A stretch of 64,000 bases of DNA from Abelmoschus esculentus. Taxonomy: Eukaryota; Streptophyta; Magnoliopsida; Malvales; Malvaceae. The position numbers were made by a program, and so were the translations under genes. Position 1 is the first letter of the stretch. Every line of letters starts with the position of its first letter. This document shows, piece after piece, positions 10,651-21,716 of the stretch. The notes beneath the pieces are model-generated. The model was not told where the DNA came from. It searched no databases and saw only the letters and a program-made list of their open reading frames with translations. The DNA lies in NCBI GenBank assembly GCA_035048815.1, contig JAUCBN010000026.1, positions 17,123,001 through 17,187,000 on the forward strand, given 5' to 3'.

Positions 10651-13547
10651 TTACAGATTTCTATGAATATGGGAAATATCACGCGCACCTTGTGATGTAA
10701 CCGGCTGCTCTCTTATGCGAGATAAAAGATCGTAGACTTGTTCCGTAGCCATATCCAGCCTCTCCTTTGATTTGGCGGATTCGGCTACAAGGGTTGATAC
10801 CATACTCTGCAACCATTGAATCCGCTCTGTATGATCGCTAGAACTTTGCGGAAGCTTTGTGGGCGATGTGCTGATTCTTCTCCAGCGTAAAGGAAGATAT
10901 CTTTCTGGAATCTGAAAACAGTTTCCCGTGGAGAGAACTCGAAGGGCATGACGACAAAGAATTCCGGAGAACTCAAACAGATGGCAGCTGCAACTTATAA
11001 TGCCTTCTCGAGGAACCCAATACACTTTTCGGCCTCCCTCGAGTTTTGTATGATGTCTTACAAGAAAACCATCATCCAACTGGAATGATGCATAGTGAGC
11101 AGCTAAAACTAGCTGTTCTTGAAGCTTTGAGAAAGCGAAAGGTGTGAGGATAGAGGCAGCATGAGATTCCATTGGAGCTCCAGTTTTTAGGCAAATATTT
11201 TGAAGGTTCTGCTGCATTGTCTGTTGTTCTGCTGCTTGATCTTTAAAATCAACAGCAACCTGATCGATAAAGAATCAAAAAGAGAACCAAAATCAAGCTA
11301 CATGAAAGTTTTACATTCAATGTATCTGATTCAAGGTATGCAGTAGAGAAGCATTAAAAATTCCAATTTCCCACCTTGATGAAAGAAGCAATGGCTGGCA
11401 ACTTGACAAATAAAAGTTTGTACAAGCCTAAATTAAGTACTTAACCATAGATATTTTGATCTCCTAAAAAATCAATTTCTTTCCTATACCTTGAGGAACA
11501 GCTAAAGGAAAACTCTAGATGCACGAGCTTTAGGAATCATGAGTCGAGATCCAATCAATAAAAATTCACAATTTGATTTGAAGGAAATTATAGATAGAGA
11601 GCATACTTGTTCCACAAAGTAAGCAAGCCGAGTTTGTGCACTTAAAAACCTTTGAATGAAAGAATTGATTGCCTTTGAGTGGCCGGTTGTAGTCATTCCA
11701 GCAAAGAAATGACTTCTCAAGTATGGCAAAGCCCATAGTGAGCGTAATGCAAACAAGTTGGCAATATGCCTGTTAGCGTGTAACCCAAAAGAACCAACCA
11801 TGTCTCTCCAGCCCAATTAAAAATCTTCAACTGACTCTAAATTGTAGAGTCGATAAAACTCAGTCTTCCACTCGTTGTAACGTTCCCCCAAAACAGCATT
11901 AAACCAGGATGGAAATTTTGCCACAATCATCCATATGCAGAGTGCATGTTTAGTTGTAGGCATTTCAATGGCTATGGCTTCTTTGAGACACATATTTTGA
12001 TCAGTTAATATTGTCTGTGGTGCCTTCCCATTCATGAACCCTAAGAATGCCTTTCACATAAGATAAAAATAGAAAGACACGGAATTAGCAAGCCTCTAAT
12101 AAAAACCACAAAGAAGGGAAAACAATTGGGTGCGGGGAGCAAGACAAAGAACAGTAGCAAATTTGAGAGCTGCAAGAATATAAAGGTAAAGATCATGTAT
12201 GCATGAGTATGTACGTGCATATATATTTGATGAAAATTAACTGCCTATAAATCAAGTAGGTTCATTCTCAAATTGCCCCAACATTTTACAGTTGAGATTA
12301 GTCATATGAACTCACTAATCCTTCTATACTAGATTTTTTACCATGTTGCCAACAGAGGAACCCTCTAAAATTACAAGATTATTGAAAAAAAAATAATCTT
12401 GTGTAAACCTATTAGCTCTCTATTAATCTATCCCATACACTAAATCATTCATTCGAATGAATTATTGTTTCCCTTCCCTCTTTTCCTACATGGCAGAAAA
12501 TTGGCAATCATAAGCTTTGCAATGTGATAGAATGAATAAAAGCTATATAACAATATATCATATTACCTTTAAGGCCCATGAAAATGACCTCAAATTTTCT
12601 TCCCGTAAAAGCACGCATCCAAAAAAGCAAGGCATGCCATAATTATTCACTCCAACCCATATCCCAAGTGGCATGTCGAATGCCGTCAAACGATGAGTCG
12701 TGTCAAACACCACAGCATCACCATAGATATCATATGACTGGACTGATGATGCATATGACCAGGCAATGCTGTCTAATTTGTTGTTTGAATCAAGTGTATA
12801 CTCAAATTTGAAGTTGGGGTCCTTCTCCTTATTGTTTCGACACATTCTTAATAAATCTATGCTTTCATCTTCTTGCTCTGATTTTCTGAATGACTGAAGC
12901 AGATTTCTCACATCCTTCTCAGTGAAGGGTAGATATCCTGGCTCCACACACTTCTCAAGTTCCATCAGCCTCATCATTTGCTGTACTGAGATTCCTGTTT
13001 TGGCAAACATAAGGATTCGGCTCTTATCTGCATCTGATATGGTTCGGTATGCAGGAAGGAACCGAACTTGATTTGGTTCCAAAAGTTCATGATTGTGGTG
13101 GTTCACAAAACCCGTTACACGCCATTCTGCAGCTCCTGAGTCTGTTACTTTGCTTATCCTCAAGTAAGCTTGACATCCACATCGAGATGATTTTCTGTTC
13201 CTTTGTGGTTTACTATCATTTAAGGTTTTGACAGGTGTATTTCCCGCACGGTGACAGACAAAATATCGTCTTGTGAGCCCTTTTCCAACCCCATCCTTTC
13301 CTTCTGTGCGATGACGACGTATCGAAAAGCCACATCGCTTTGCATATTCACTGTAAAATTCATAAGCTGCATCATGAGTTGCAAATCTTTGCCCAATATA
13401 TGGAACAACATCGTTAGTGGTTTCCAGGGACAGTCGGGTTTCATCAGGTGATTCCTCTGTGCTACTTGTTTCATCTAAAGACAAAGATCGTTGATCCGAA
13501 GGATCATCATAAATGGCCAAAATCTGTCCAGCATCTTCAGACATCAT
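10651..13547 (-). pseudogene. FRS11: FAR1-RELATED SEQUENCE 11-like transcription factor, interrupted by an in-frame stop
   Basis: Three coding exons, 12567-13547, 11607-12050 and 10651-11259, joined in phase (678 codons). The protein matches what I remember of Arabidopsis FRS11. It has an N-terminal FAR1 DNA-binding zinc-finger region (CGFSIRRHRTEGKDG, then CGCQAYLRIS and HNHEL). Next comes the transposase-derived MULE core (AVVFDTTHRL; TILTDQNMCLKEAI). The C terminus has a SWIM zinc finger (CSCHLFEFSGILCRHALRVL). Codon 405, at 11817-11819 inside exon 2, is TAA, between VEDF and LGWRDM. FRS11 as I recall it has Glu here (GAA), so one G-to-T change explains it. The frame continues intact for 272 more codons, so the lesion is young, or a sequencing error. 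If real, the product stops at 404 residues without the SWIM finger. A likely 5'-UTR intron lies between about 14186 and 13560. Classed as a pseudogene on the stop alone; otherwise the gene looks healthy. Confidence 0.85.
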
Positions 13548-14943
13548 TTTCTTCTAACTAACAAAATATACTTCAGGCTAAGATCATATGTCCAGCACGA
13601 AAATGAAGATGAAATTCGGTGAACCAATGTAATCTGTATATATAATTAAATAAGACATCAAAATTAACATAACATAAAGAAATTGAATTTATCAAAGAAC
13701 TGCCGACTGATATAAAAATAAATCACAAATTAACTTCATTAAAATTCTCAAATCAACCATGAACTCAGACCACTTAATACCCAATCTCCAAACGCAAGCA
13801 TTAACACTTCACATTTCACAAACTAGAACATTCACGAGAGCCTAGCAGCACTGACCTTATCGAACCAATCCGTCTCATCTAAAATTCCATCTTCATGAAC
13901 AACAAAAACCTATATGGATGACCCATTTACACGATCAACTCAGAATTCATAAAAGATTTAATCAATTAAAACAATGGGGAAAATGGTAATATGTGCAAAA
14001 AATCAAAAATAATGATAAGCAACATTAAACATGATCTTCAATGTCCTCAAAATATTCACTCGATAATCCCAAGCTATGGCTCATATGAATATCACAAATT
14101 CCAGTAAGCTATGAATTAAGAATATATTAGAAGTCATAGAATCTGGGTCATTGAAAAATTAACTTAGAAATTGAATAGAAAAAGTTACCTATTTGACCAA
14201 GTGGTGTAGGTTTGCTGGAGTCTAAGGGAATATGTATATATGTGTGCTAATACTAATAGGGAAATAAGCAAAGAAGAGTAAGATCAAAATGAGAGGAAAT
14301 GCTATACTGGAGAGGCATAGAGAAAAAAGGGGGTTTGGCTGAAGGAGGGTTGAGGAAAGGAAAAACCAGAGGCAAATGTCTGAGGAAAAATAAGAGAAAG
14401 AAACGGCGTCGCTGCCAGTTGTTGAAATATATAGGGTAAACTACAATATAGGTCAATAAATTATAGTTGTAATTACATTTGGGTTAATGAATTATGAAAA
14501 ATTATTTTTAAGTCACTAATAAGATTACAGCTAAAAAATGAGTGTAAAATACAAAACAAAAAAATTTGCAAATGATGAATACAATCTATAATCAAATCAA
14601 TTAAACAAAGAGAAACAGTCTCAAATTTGGTTGAAGAAATTTATTATTTTCAGTTAAATCTCTCCTTCTCGAGAAAAGAAAACTGAGACCTTGTTTTTTT
14701 TTTTTTTTTGTTATTTTCGGCTTTTCAAACTGACTTTTCTATCCTAAAACCCATAAAAACAATAAAAAACACTTGATTTTAAAGAGTCTCAACATTAAAC
14801 ATGATCTAATGTCTAGACACATGCAGATTACAGAACATGTTGAATTTGTGTGCTATTTTTTCCCCTACATTTTCTATTTTTTTTTACAAGATATAGCTGT
14901 AAGTGCAATTGGATTGGTTTTCTAATACCAAATGGGAATACAT
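13548..14943. other. 5' UTR, leader intron and promoter region of the FRS11-like gene
   Basis: On the minus strand a donor (AATAG|GTAACT, near 14186) and an acceptor (ATCTTAG near 13574) suggest a leader intron, with a first non-coding exon reaching to about 14450. Beyond it, up to 14943, there is only AT-rich sequence with a T16 run near 14695. Confidence 0.45.
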
Positions 14944-15155
14944 GGAGAGATTATTAGGTGAACCCTGTTCACCACGTCATCTATAGTCCAAACAATCAGG
15001 ACCGTTAATCTTTAAATAACCACCTAATAACTATCCACCCACTAAGTACATATAGAAAAGAGGTTATGATTCACTTGAAAAAATTAAGATCAACGGTCCT
15101 GATTAATTGGGACCATGGATAACGTGGTGAACAAAGTTCACCTAATAATTTTTCC
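14944..15155. mobile_element. MITE, copy 1 of a family with long inverted repeats
   Basis: A 212-bp element. Its left arm GGAGAGATTATTAGGTGAAC and right arm (read on the other strand) GGAAAAATTATTAGGTGAAC extend inward as an imperfect inverted repeat of about 70 bp. The repeat includes CACCACGT(C/T)AT and AATCAGGACCGTT. Related copies lie at 16135-16325 and, inverted, at 57633-57827. No coding capacity. I could not fix a target-site duplication, so the superfamily is unknown. Confidence 0.85.
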
Positions 15156-15196
15156 AATTTCCAATAGATGTGCCAATTTTGTGCATGGTACATGCA

Positions 15197-15474
15197 GGTC
15201 TCCAGGAAATGCTGTACCTCCCGGGGCTTCTGCTCCATTAGGCGATTCCATGAAGGTGAAATCTAGTGGGGAAAGAACATCCATCGGACAACAACAGTTT
15301 GCCATTCCTGGTGGACAGGCAAACCTAATCTTTCCGCAATTCCCACACTATGTTTTTGTTCCTATCCAGTTACTGGGTGCCAATGGAAACTCAGGAGAAG
15401 AGTCAGGGAGTAATTATAATATTTCAGATTCCCAGTTGGAGGCTCAGAAAAAGATCATCCAGCAGCAGATTGAG
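15197..15474 (+). pseudogene. Orphan exon of an unrecognised protein-coding gene
   Basis: A 278-bp open segment bounded by a good acceptor (tacatgcag) and a donor (gag|gtatat). It encodes SPGNAVPPGASAPLGDS followed by a Gln/Gly-rich stretch, FPQFPHYVFVPIQLLGANGN, a Ser/Gly/Asn-rich stretch, and QLEAQKKIIQQQIE. The composition is clearly coding-like and far less AT-rich than its surroundings. I do not recognise the family. No partner exons are visible on either side. It begins 42 bp after one MITE and is followed by a foldback element and a second MITE copy, so it is probably a captured or stranded gene fragment. A transcription-factor linker region ending in a coiled coil is one possibility. 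Confidence 0.5.
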
Positions 15475-15721
15475 GTATATTTACGTACTTTTCTATCTCG
15501 TGACGTGAGTAAACTATGTATATCCCTAAAATTCTGGGATGAAGGTGAGGGACTTGGAGAGAATGGTATGACATTTTCATACATCTGTCATGACTAGTTT
15601 CTGGATCCCCCCACCCCTCCCTCCATCGGTTGCAGTAGGACTGAGAGATTCATTTTTTTATTGTTTCTTTCCCTTGTATAAAGATTCTTATTTGATAGGT
15701 GCTGCTGCATCCGCTCCAAAT

Positions 15722-16082
15722 GGGTGATTTTAGAAAAAGCCGCCCTTAAAAAAAGCCTAAAAAACGTCCGTACCGTTTTTCTTACAAAAGTTATAAGAAA
15801 TTCGGTACACACTTTTCGGTATATACTGAAATTCTTATAACTTTTGTAAGAAAAACGGTATATACCGAATTTCTTACAAAAACTGTAAGAATTTCGGTTA
15901 TAAAAACCAATTTTCTTACAAAAAGTATAAAGATTTCGGTATATACCGTTTTTCTTACAAAAATTGTAAGAATTTCGGTATATACCGAAAAGTGTGTACC
16001 GAATTTCTTACAACTTTTGTAAGAAAAACGATACGAGCGTTTTTTAGGCTTTTTTTAAGGGTGGCTTTTCCTAGAATTACCC
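15722..16082. mobile_element. 361-bp foldback element with internal periodic repeats
   Basis: The two ends are inverted copies over roughly 100 bp. The left arm has gattttagaaaaagcc, cttaaaaaaagcctaaaaaacg and gtaccgtttttcttacaa; the right arm holds the complement. A CAAAT duplication flanks it (15717-15721 and 16083-16087). Between the arms, TTCTTACAAAA-type and TTCGGTATATACCG-type motifs recur several times in both orientations, so most of the element could fold into one long hairpin. It is non-coding. Confidence 0.85.
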
Positions 16083-16134
16083 CAAATACTGCAGATGCAT
16101 GAGCCAAAATTAGATGGTTATTAATCCAGGTCCC

Positions 16135-16325
16135 GGAGAGATTATACGGTGAACCCTATTCACCACGTCATCTATGGTCCAAGCAATCAGGACCGTTGAT
16201 TTTTAAATAACCACCTAATATAGGAAAGAGGTGATGATTCACTTGGAAAAAAACTAAGATCAATGGTCTTGATTGATTGGGACCATGAATGACGTGGTGA
16301 ACAAGGTTCACTATATAATTTTTCT
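16135..16325. mobile_element. MITE, copy 2 of the 14944-15155 family
   Basis: Starts GGAGAGATTATACGGTGAAC and ends with the inverted counterpart (ggttcactatataattttt). The interior shares CCACGTCATCTATGGTCC, AATCAGGACCGTTGAT and GGTGATGATTCACTTG with copy 1. It lacks about 20 bp of the centre compared with copy 1. Confidence 0.85.
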
Positions 16326-16329
16326 AGAT

Positions 16330-16391
16330 CCGAGAGATTATACAATAAATCCTGTTCACCACGTCATCCATGATACATGGATCACCTGACA
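16330..16391. mobile_element. Solo left end of the same MITE family
   Basis: A fragment beginning CCGAGAGATTATACAATAAA and continuing CCTGTTCACCACGTCATCCA, directly abutting copy 2. It then runs into unrelated sequence, so this is either a truncated third insertion or an aberrant transposition product. Confidence 0.7.
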
Positions 16392-17548
16392 GGTGATGTG
16401 TCCAGGGGAGGCTTAGGAAGAATTTGTTTTTGAAGCACAATGTGTAACATTGGTTTTTTCTTTTTATGTGAGATTCGTAATAAATTCTTGTAACCATTGT
16501 TCATTCTTCTTAGCTTACCTCTTTTATGAATGTTCAGTATAAAATTGAGCAGTTAAAGGTGTAAAAATATGTTAAAACTATTTTTTATTTTTTGATTTTT
16601 AATTAAAAGTTGAATTAATATTTATTTTTAATAGAATTTTATTGTTTCTGAATTAAAAAAATATGACAAGGTGAAAAAATATTTTATTTTTAAAAAAATC
16701 ATAATTTAAATCTTAACAATTTCAAAAAATATTTTTAATACATACATGTACATGACATTTGTCCTAGAAATTTTCTTTTTAAATATATATTATTTATCAT
16801 ATAGTTTGTGTTAACGATTATCTAAGCGGTGATAATCAATTAAAATATTGTTCGTACAATAATTTGAGAAAAAGATTATGATAAATATTTTATCATTTAT
16901 CTCTCTAAATTATTATATAATTAACAAAAAACATTTTTTAATTATATAAATCATTCTTACTATTCCATAAATATTATTCTTCATTTTCTAAAAGTTAATT
17001 TTTTAATTATAATTATATCAAATATTTTGAATAATTGAAATCTATTTGATTAAAAAAATTAAAATATATTTTCTAAAACTTTTATCAATAATAAATTTTA
17101 AATAATTATAAATAAAAGTAAAAAAATTATTTAAAATAATCAATAAAAGACATTTTTTATGAAATAAAGGGAGTATTTTAGCAGAGTAACTTTTTTATGT
17201 AGGGACTAGGGAGAATAATTTTCAAATTTCCTAGGAGACAATTTCAATTTGACCCGGCATCCAAAATAAATAAATAAATAACAAAAGATATAAACTTGCA
17301 ACCACCATAGCATTCCTCCTTCCAATAAGGAATTGCCACGAGTCTATTCAGCTGCCAATTTTGAAACCGTCTAGAATCTCCTACATCCATCACCGGTTAG
17401 GTAATTGTGCTCCCGTTGACCAAACAAACTTTCAACGAAACCAAACCAAACCAGAAGAGACGAGAACTGAATCTGGTAATAAAACCCCTTTTACGATCTT
17501 TATATTTTTCGTAGTTCCAAAACTTGGCGTCCAAAAAGAAAAAGAAAA
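16392..17548. other. Intergenic, upstream of cytochrome b5 reductase gene
   Basis: Strongly AT-rich to about 17200, then the promoter and leader of CBR1. No other feature recognised. Confidence 0.6.
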
Positions 17549-20018
17549 ATGGAACATTTTCAATCTCATAGGGTCCAAATAGTAACCGTAGCTGTTGCCT
17601 TGGCTGCCGTTGGAGCTGCCACTGCGTATTATCTCTATGTTTCCAAGAAACCCAGAAGAGGTATCTTCTTCTTCTTCTTCACTTAGAAGAAATTGTTTTG
17701 GACCAAATATGATGTCTTTTTGTGTATATTGAAATGGGGTCTCTTTACAAATTGCTTTTATGTTTCATTGTTTGTGCTATTGGGAAGGATTGTTTGTTTT
17801 TCTATAATTTTCTGTATTTATTGTTTTTTCAATGGTAAGAAGAAAACAAAGAAAACCCAATTGATCCTTTTCCTCTTGTGGTTGAAAAAGTTTTAAGATT
17901 ATGTCTAATTCCATGGAAGCTATGAAACAATGTATTTCTTCATTAGTAATAATTTCCAGGTAGTAATTTAGAAATGACTGAATCCCCATACTTTTTTAAT
18001 CCAGTAAAAGTGGAAGTATTTCATCTTCAAGGCTCAAGCAGCTTTCCAGATTCCAATGCTTTCATTTTAAATAGTTTGTTTCTTCAGTAGTAATTTGTTT
18101 TATTTTCATCATCTTTAGTTAACTTCTGCTCCTTTCTGGTGGTAGTATATTCTTTATTAGCTAATTACTAATGCTTGATGTTTCCACAGTTTGCTTGGAT
18201 CCCGAAGAATTCAAAGAATTCGAACTCGTTAAACGTACTCAACTCAGTCATAATGTGGCTAAGTTTAGGTTTGCTCTTCCCACACCAAAATCTGTTTTGG
18301 GGCTTCCAATTGGACAACATATGAGTTGCAGGTTTGCCTCATAACCGGCTCTTTTCATCTTCATCCGATGTTGATGCATTATCTCTGCACCATCTATATT
18401 TTCATGTCTCTAGTAAACTGTTTGACGGGTTTTAAACTAGAATGTTGCACATAATTTTTGTTTTCTTGACCAGAGGAAAGGATCAGAATGGTGAAGATGT
18501 CGTCAAGGCGTATACTCCAACGACTTTGGATTCAGATTTAGGGTACTTTGAACTAGTGATAAAGGTTAATATGCAGCATGCAATTGATGCTTTACATATT
18601 GTCTTCTGTGTAATTTTCTTTCTTTCTTGCTTACATTGGTAATAATTTAGTTTCCATGTGCTGTAGATGTATCCTCAAGGAAGGATGTCACACCACTTCC
18701 GGGAGATGCGTGAAGGCGATTATTTGGCTGTGAAGGGACCCAAGGTAAGATTCTTTGCTGCTATATTGCATCAGATTACAGACACTATCTTCTTGTTTCC
18801 GTGTTGGTTACGAAACCTAGTTGTAGCTCCGTTGCATATGATACTAATGTCAAAAACAAATTGTTAGTATGCAATCTTAACCTTACGCAAATGCCTTAGT
18901 TATGTCACTTCGCCTTATGTTATTTGACTTCACCTTACGTTAGCTCATGGAAGAGTTGTTTAGTACATTTCATGGTGACCTTTACTGCAATTTTGGAGCA
19001 TGTCCTAACATGTTGTATACATTTGTCTCTGAGAGGAGATGTCAAAGGAATCATAGTTTATGGTGAACCCATGTTCAAAGTACAACTCCTAATTGATATA
19101 CCTATACAATGGTTTCAGGGACGCTTCAAGTATCAACCTGGCCAAGTTAGAGCGTTTGGCATGCTGGCTGGGGGCACTGGCATCACTCCGATGTTCCAGG
19201 TTTGTTATTTTAGATCGAGGAGCTCGGTTACTTCGAATGACTCCAGTTTTCTTCACCTTGCATAAGACTTTCTTGTTGAATTTTAGTTTAACAACTCCCA
19301 TTTGTTGTTCAGGTTGCTAGAGCCATATTAGAAAATCCAAATGACAAGACTAACATTCATCTTATTTATGCCAATGTTGCTTATGAGGACATCCTCTTAA
19401 AGGTGGGTTCCGTTTCTCAATTGGTAAAAGTTTGCATTATCTGAAAATGACCAGATGTTGACAACGGGTTGTCCAGGCCTGAACTATTTTCTGACAGCCA
19501 CCGGAGCAATCTAATTCAAATTCATTGTTGTTTTTTCAGGAAGAGCTCGATGAGCTCACCAGTAGATTTCCAAATCGAATGAGCGTGTACTATGTTCTGA
19601 ATCAGGTATGCAACTCGACCATTGTTCCATGTTCAATTTCCTTGGCATCAGGATATAAAGTAAACAACCTTTAAGTCTGTAGTTGCATGAGGTAACTTAA
19701 CTCACATCTCGTGTTTTTTTCGCATGTTTAAACATCATGGTTCAGCCTCCTGAAGGATGGGATGGCGGTGTCGGGTTCGTATCCAAGGAAATGATTCAAG
19801 CCCGCTGCCCTCCCCCTGCTGAAGATATTAAGGTAAATCTTCCGTTCATCCCCTATTTTCTTTGTCTGCCTTGTACTTTTATCCAATGCTGACGCAGCAA
19901 TTTGATATCCCCTCCATTGATACAGATTTTGAGGTGCGGACCGCCTCCAATGAACAAGGCGATGGCCGCCCATCTTGAAGCTCTTGGATACTCTTCCGAA
20001 ATGCAATTCCAGTTCTAA
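17549..20018 (+). CDS. CBR1: NADH-cytochrome b5 reductase (CBR1 type)
   Basis: Passes electrons from NADH through FAD to cytochrome b5, supplying microsomal or outer-membrane fatty-acid desaturation. Nine exons: 17549-17660, 18190-18331, 18474-18564, 18667-18744, 19119-19199, 19313-19402, 19540-19605, 19746-19832 and 19926-20018. They total 840 bp, 279 residues. The N terminus has one hydrophobic anchor (about residues 10-31, IVTVAVALAAVGAATAYYLY) followed by KKPRR. FAD-binding motifs are KAYTPTTLDS (the RxYTPT-type motif with Ala-Tyr) and GRMSHHF. The NADH site is GMLAGGTGITPMFQ, then CGPPPMNKAM, and the end is MQFQF, as in plant CBR1. An ATG further upstream in another frame (17361) is not part of it. 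All introns are GT..AG. Confidence 0.95.
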
Positions 20019-21716
20019 GTCTCCACTCTTATGTCCTAGCCTGCAAACTTTTAATGAAATCGTAAAGGTAAGTAACCATAAATCACCCAAAGAAACTCAG
20101 ATCATTGGTCCATGATATGGTTGAGACTTGAGACTCATACACATTTGATATTTTGTGTTGTATTCATCACAGCTTACATGCAACATTTCATTCCTTCAAA
20201 GACAAATTCAGATCCCATAATTCGGAATTCGATTGTTATCGCTTTCAGAGCCGTCGCTGCCCTCAAATAAAAAGTTTAGGAGTTAAATTTGTATTTTATT
20301 TGAAGTTCAGAAGTTAGTCTAGAAATTAATATTTTTTTTTGTTAATGTATCACATCATTAAATTAATTGATATGGACGATAATAACTAAAATAAAAAATA
20401 GAAATAATATTTTTTAAAATAGGTAATCAAAATAAAATATAATTCAAATAAGAGAAAAAATAAGTTTTTTTTTTCTTTAAATTTACTAAATATCAAAAAT
20501 GATATTGTTTTAATGGTTTTTGATAAGGTTTTAAAATTACGTCGTTTGGATGTTAAATTATGTGTTATTATTATATTATTTAAGATTCAACTGTCGAGTG
20601 ATAAGGATAATATGAGAATAAAATTGAGTAATAATTTTTTTAATTTACCCTTAAAATAAAATAAAACATATATTTTAAGTTTAAACCATCTCATTAGTAT
20701 TTGATTTAGATGGACTCGCAGACTCAAAATCTTTATCCAAATTCGATCAAAGCTGATAATTTGGTACAATATTTTCATATTATTATTATTATTATTATTA
20801 TTTTCGTTGGTATAACTATCGTGTCTTGAATTTTTTAACAAAAGGAATAGTCACAAATAAACGTAAGATTTATGTTACAGGTATAGAATGTTAAAAGAAT
20901 TATTATATTAGAGATTTAGAAGGTGAAAAATTACAAAAATTTAAAAGTGAGAATTTAAGTTATTAATAAAAAATATTAAAAAAATATAAAAATTTAAATT
21001 TTTTAGGGTATAATTTATTTTAATACTCCTCAATCCATCCTTGATAGATAAGAGAAAGATCTTTATAGAAACTGTCAGATTTATAAAGGAAGAAAATAAT
21101 ATAAAAAGCAAATGAAGTTATTTTTAAGAATTCAAAATACAACATACCAAAGGCAAAAAGAAATGAATTTTAATTATAATATGATCTAATCATTGCAATA
21201 AAATAAAAAAGAAGAGAAAAAACAATTTAAATTCTTCAAAATTCATATAGACTTTGTGCGTAAAATTTCTTATAAATCTAATCCTTCCCATCACCACTCC
21301 AAGTGAAGAAACCAAATAGAATTCAGACAGCTATTTGGAAGTAATGAAGCTTCGCTCCTCTTTACAATTAGCTACTCTCCCGCTTACCTACCCACCCTCA
21401 TTTATCCTATTTTGAAGAAATTAAATAATAATAATAATATTACACTACCTCTTATGAGTATTAGAACTAGCATCAAATCAACAAGTTAGGAAAGAAAATG
21501 TGTGAAAGGATTTCACATTCCTATGTCAAACTTGTGTAGGCACAAAAAGATGGGATGTAGGAGCAAACCTTAAGCAAGCCAAATGGTGATTTGGGACGAT
21601 ATCTATCACACCCCCCCCCCTTTTTTTTTTCTTTTTGTAGCTTCCGTCTCGAAACAATGTCATCTCTATCTCGCAAACTTGATCAGAACTTCGAAAAAGC
21701 AGGATTAGGGGGTTAA
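20019..21716. other. Intergenic between convergent CBR1 and VHA-a1
   Basis: AT-rich spacer with an (ATT)n run at 20778-20802 and a C10-T11 run near 21609-21632. The minus-strand 3' UTR of VHA-a1 occupies the right part. No coding segment seen. Confidence 0.6.
20778..20802. repeat. (ATT)8 microsatellite
   Basis: Perfect trinucleotide run in the intergenic spacer. Confidence 0.85.
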
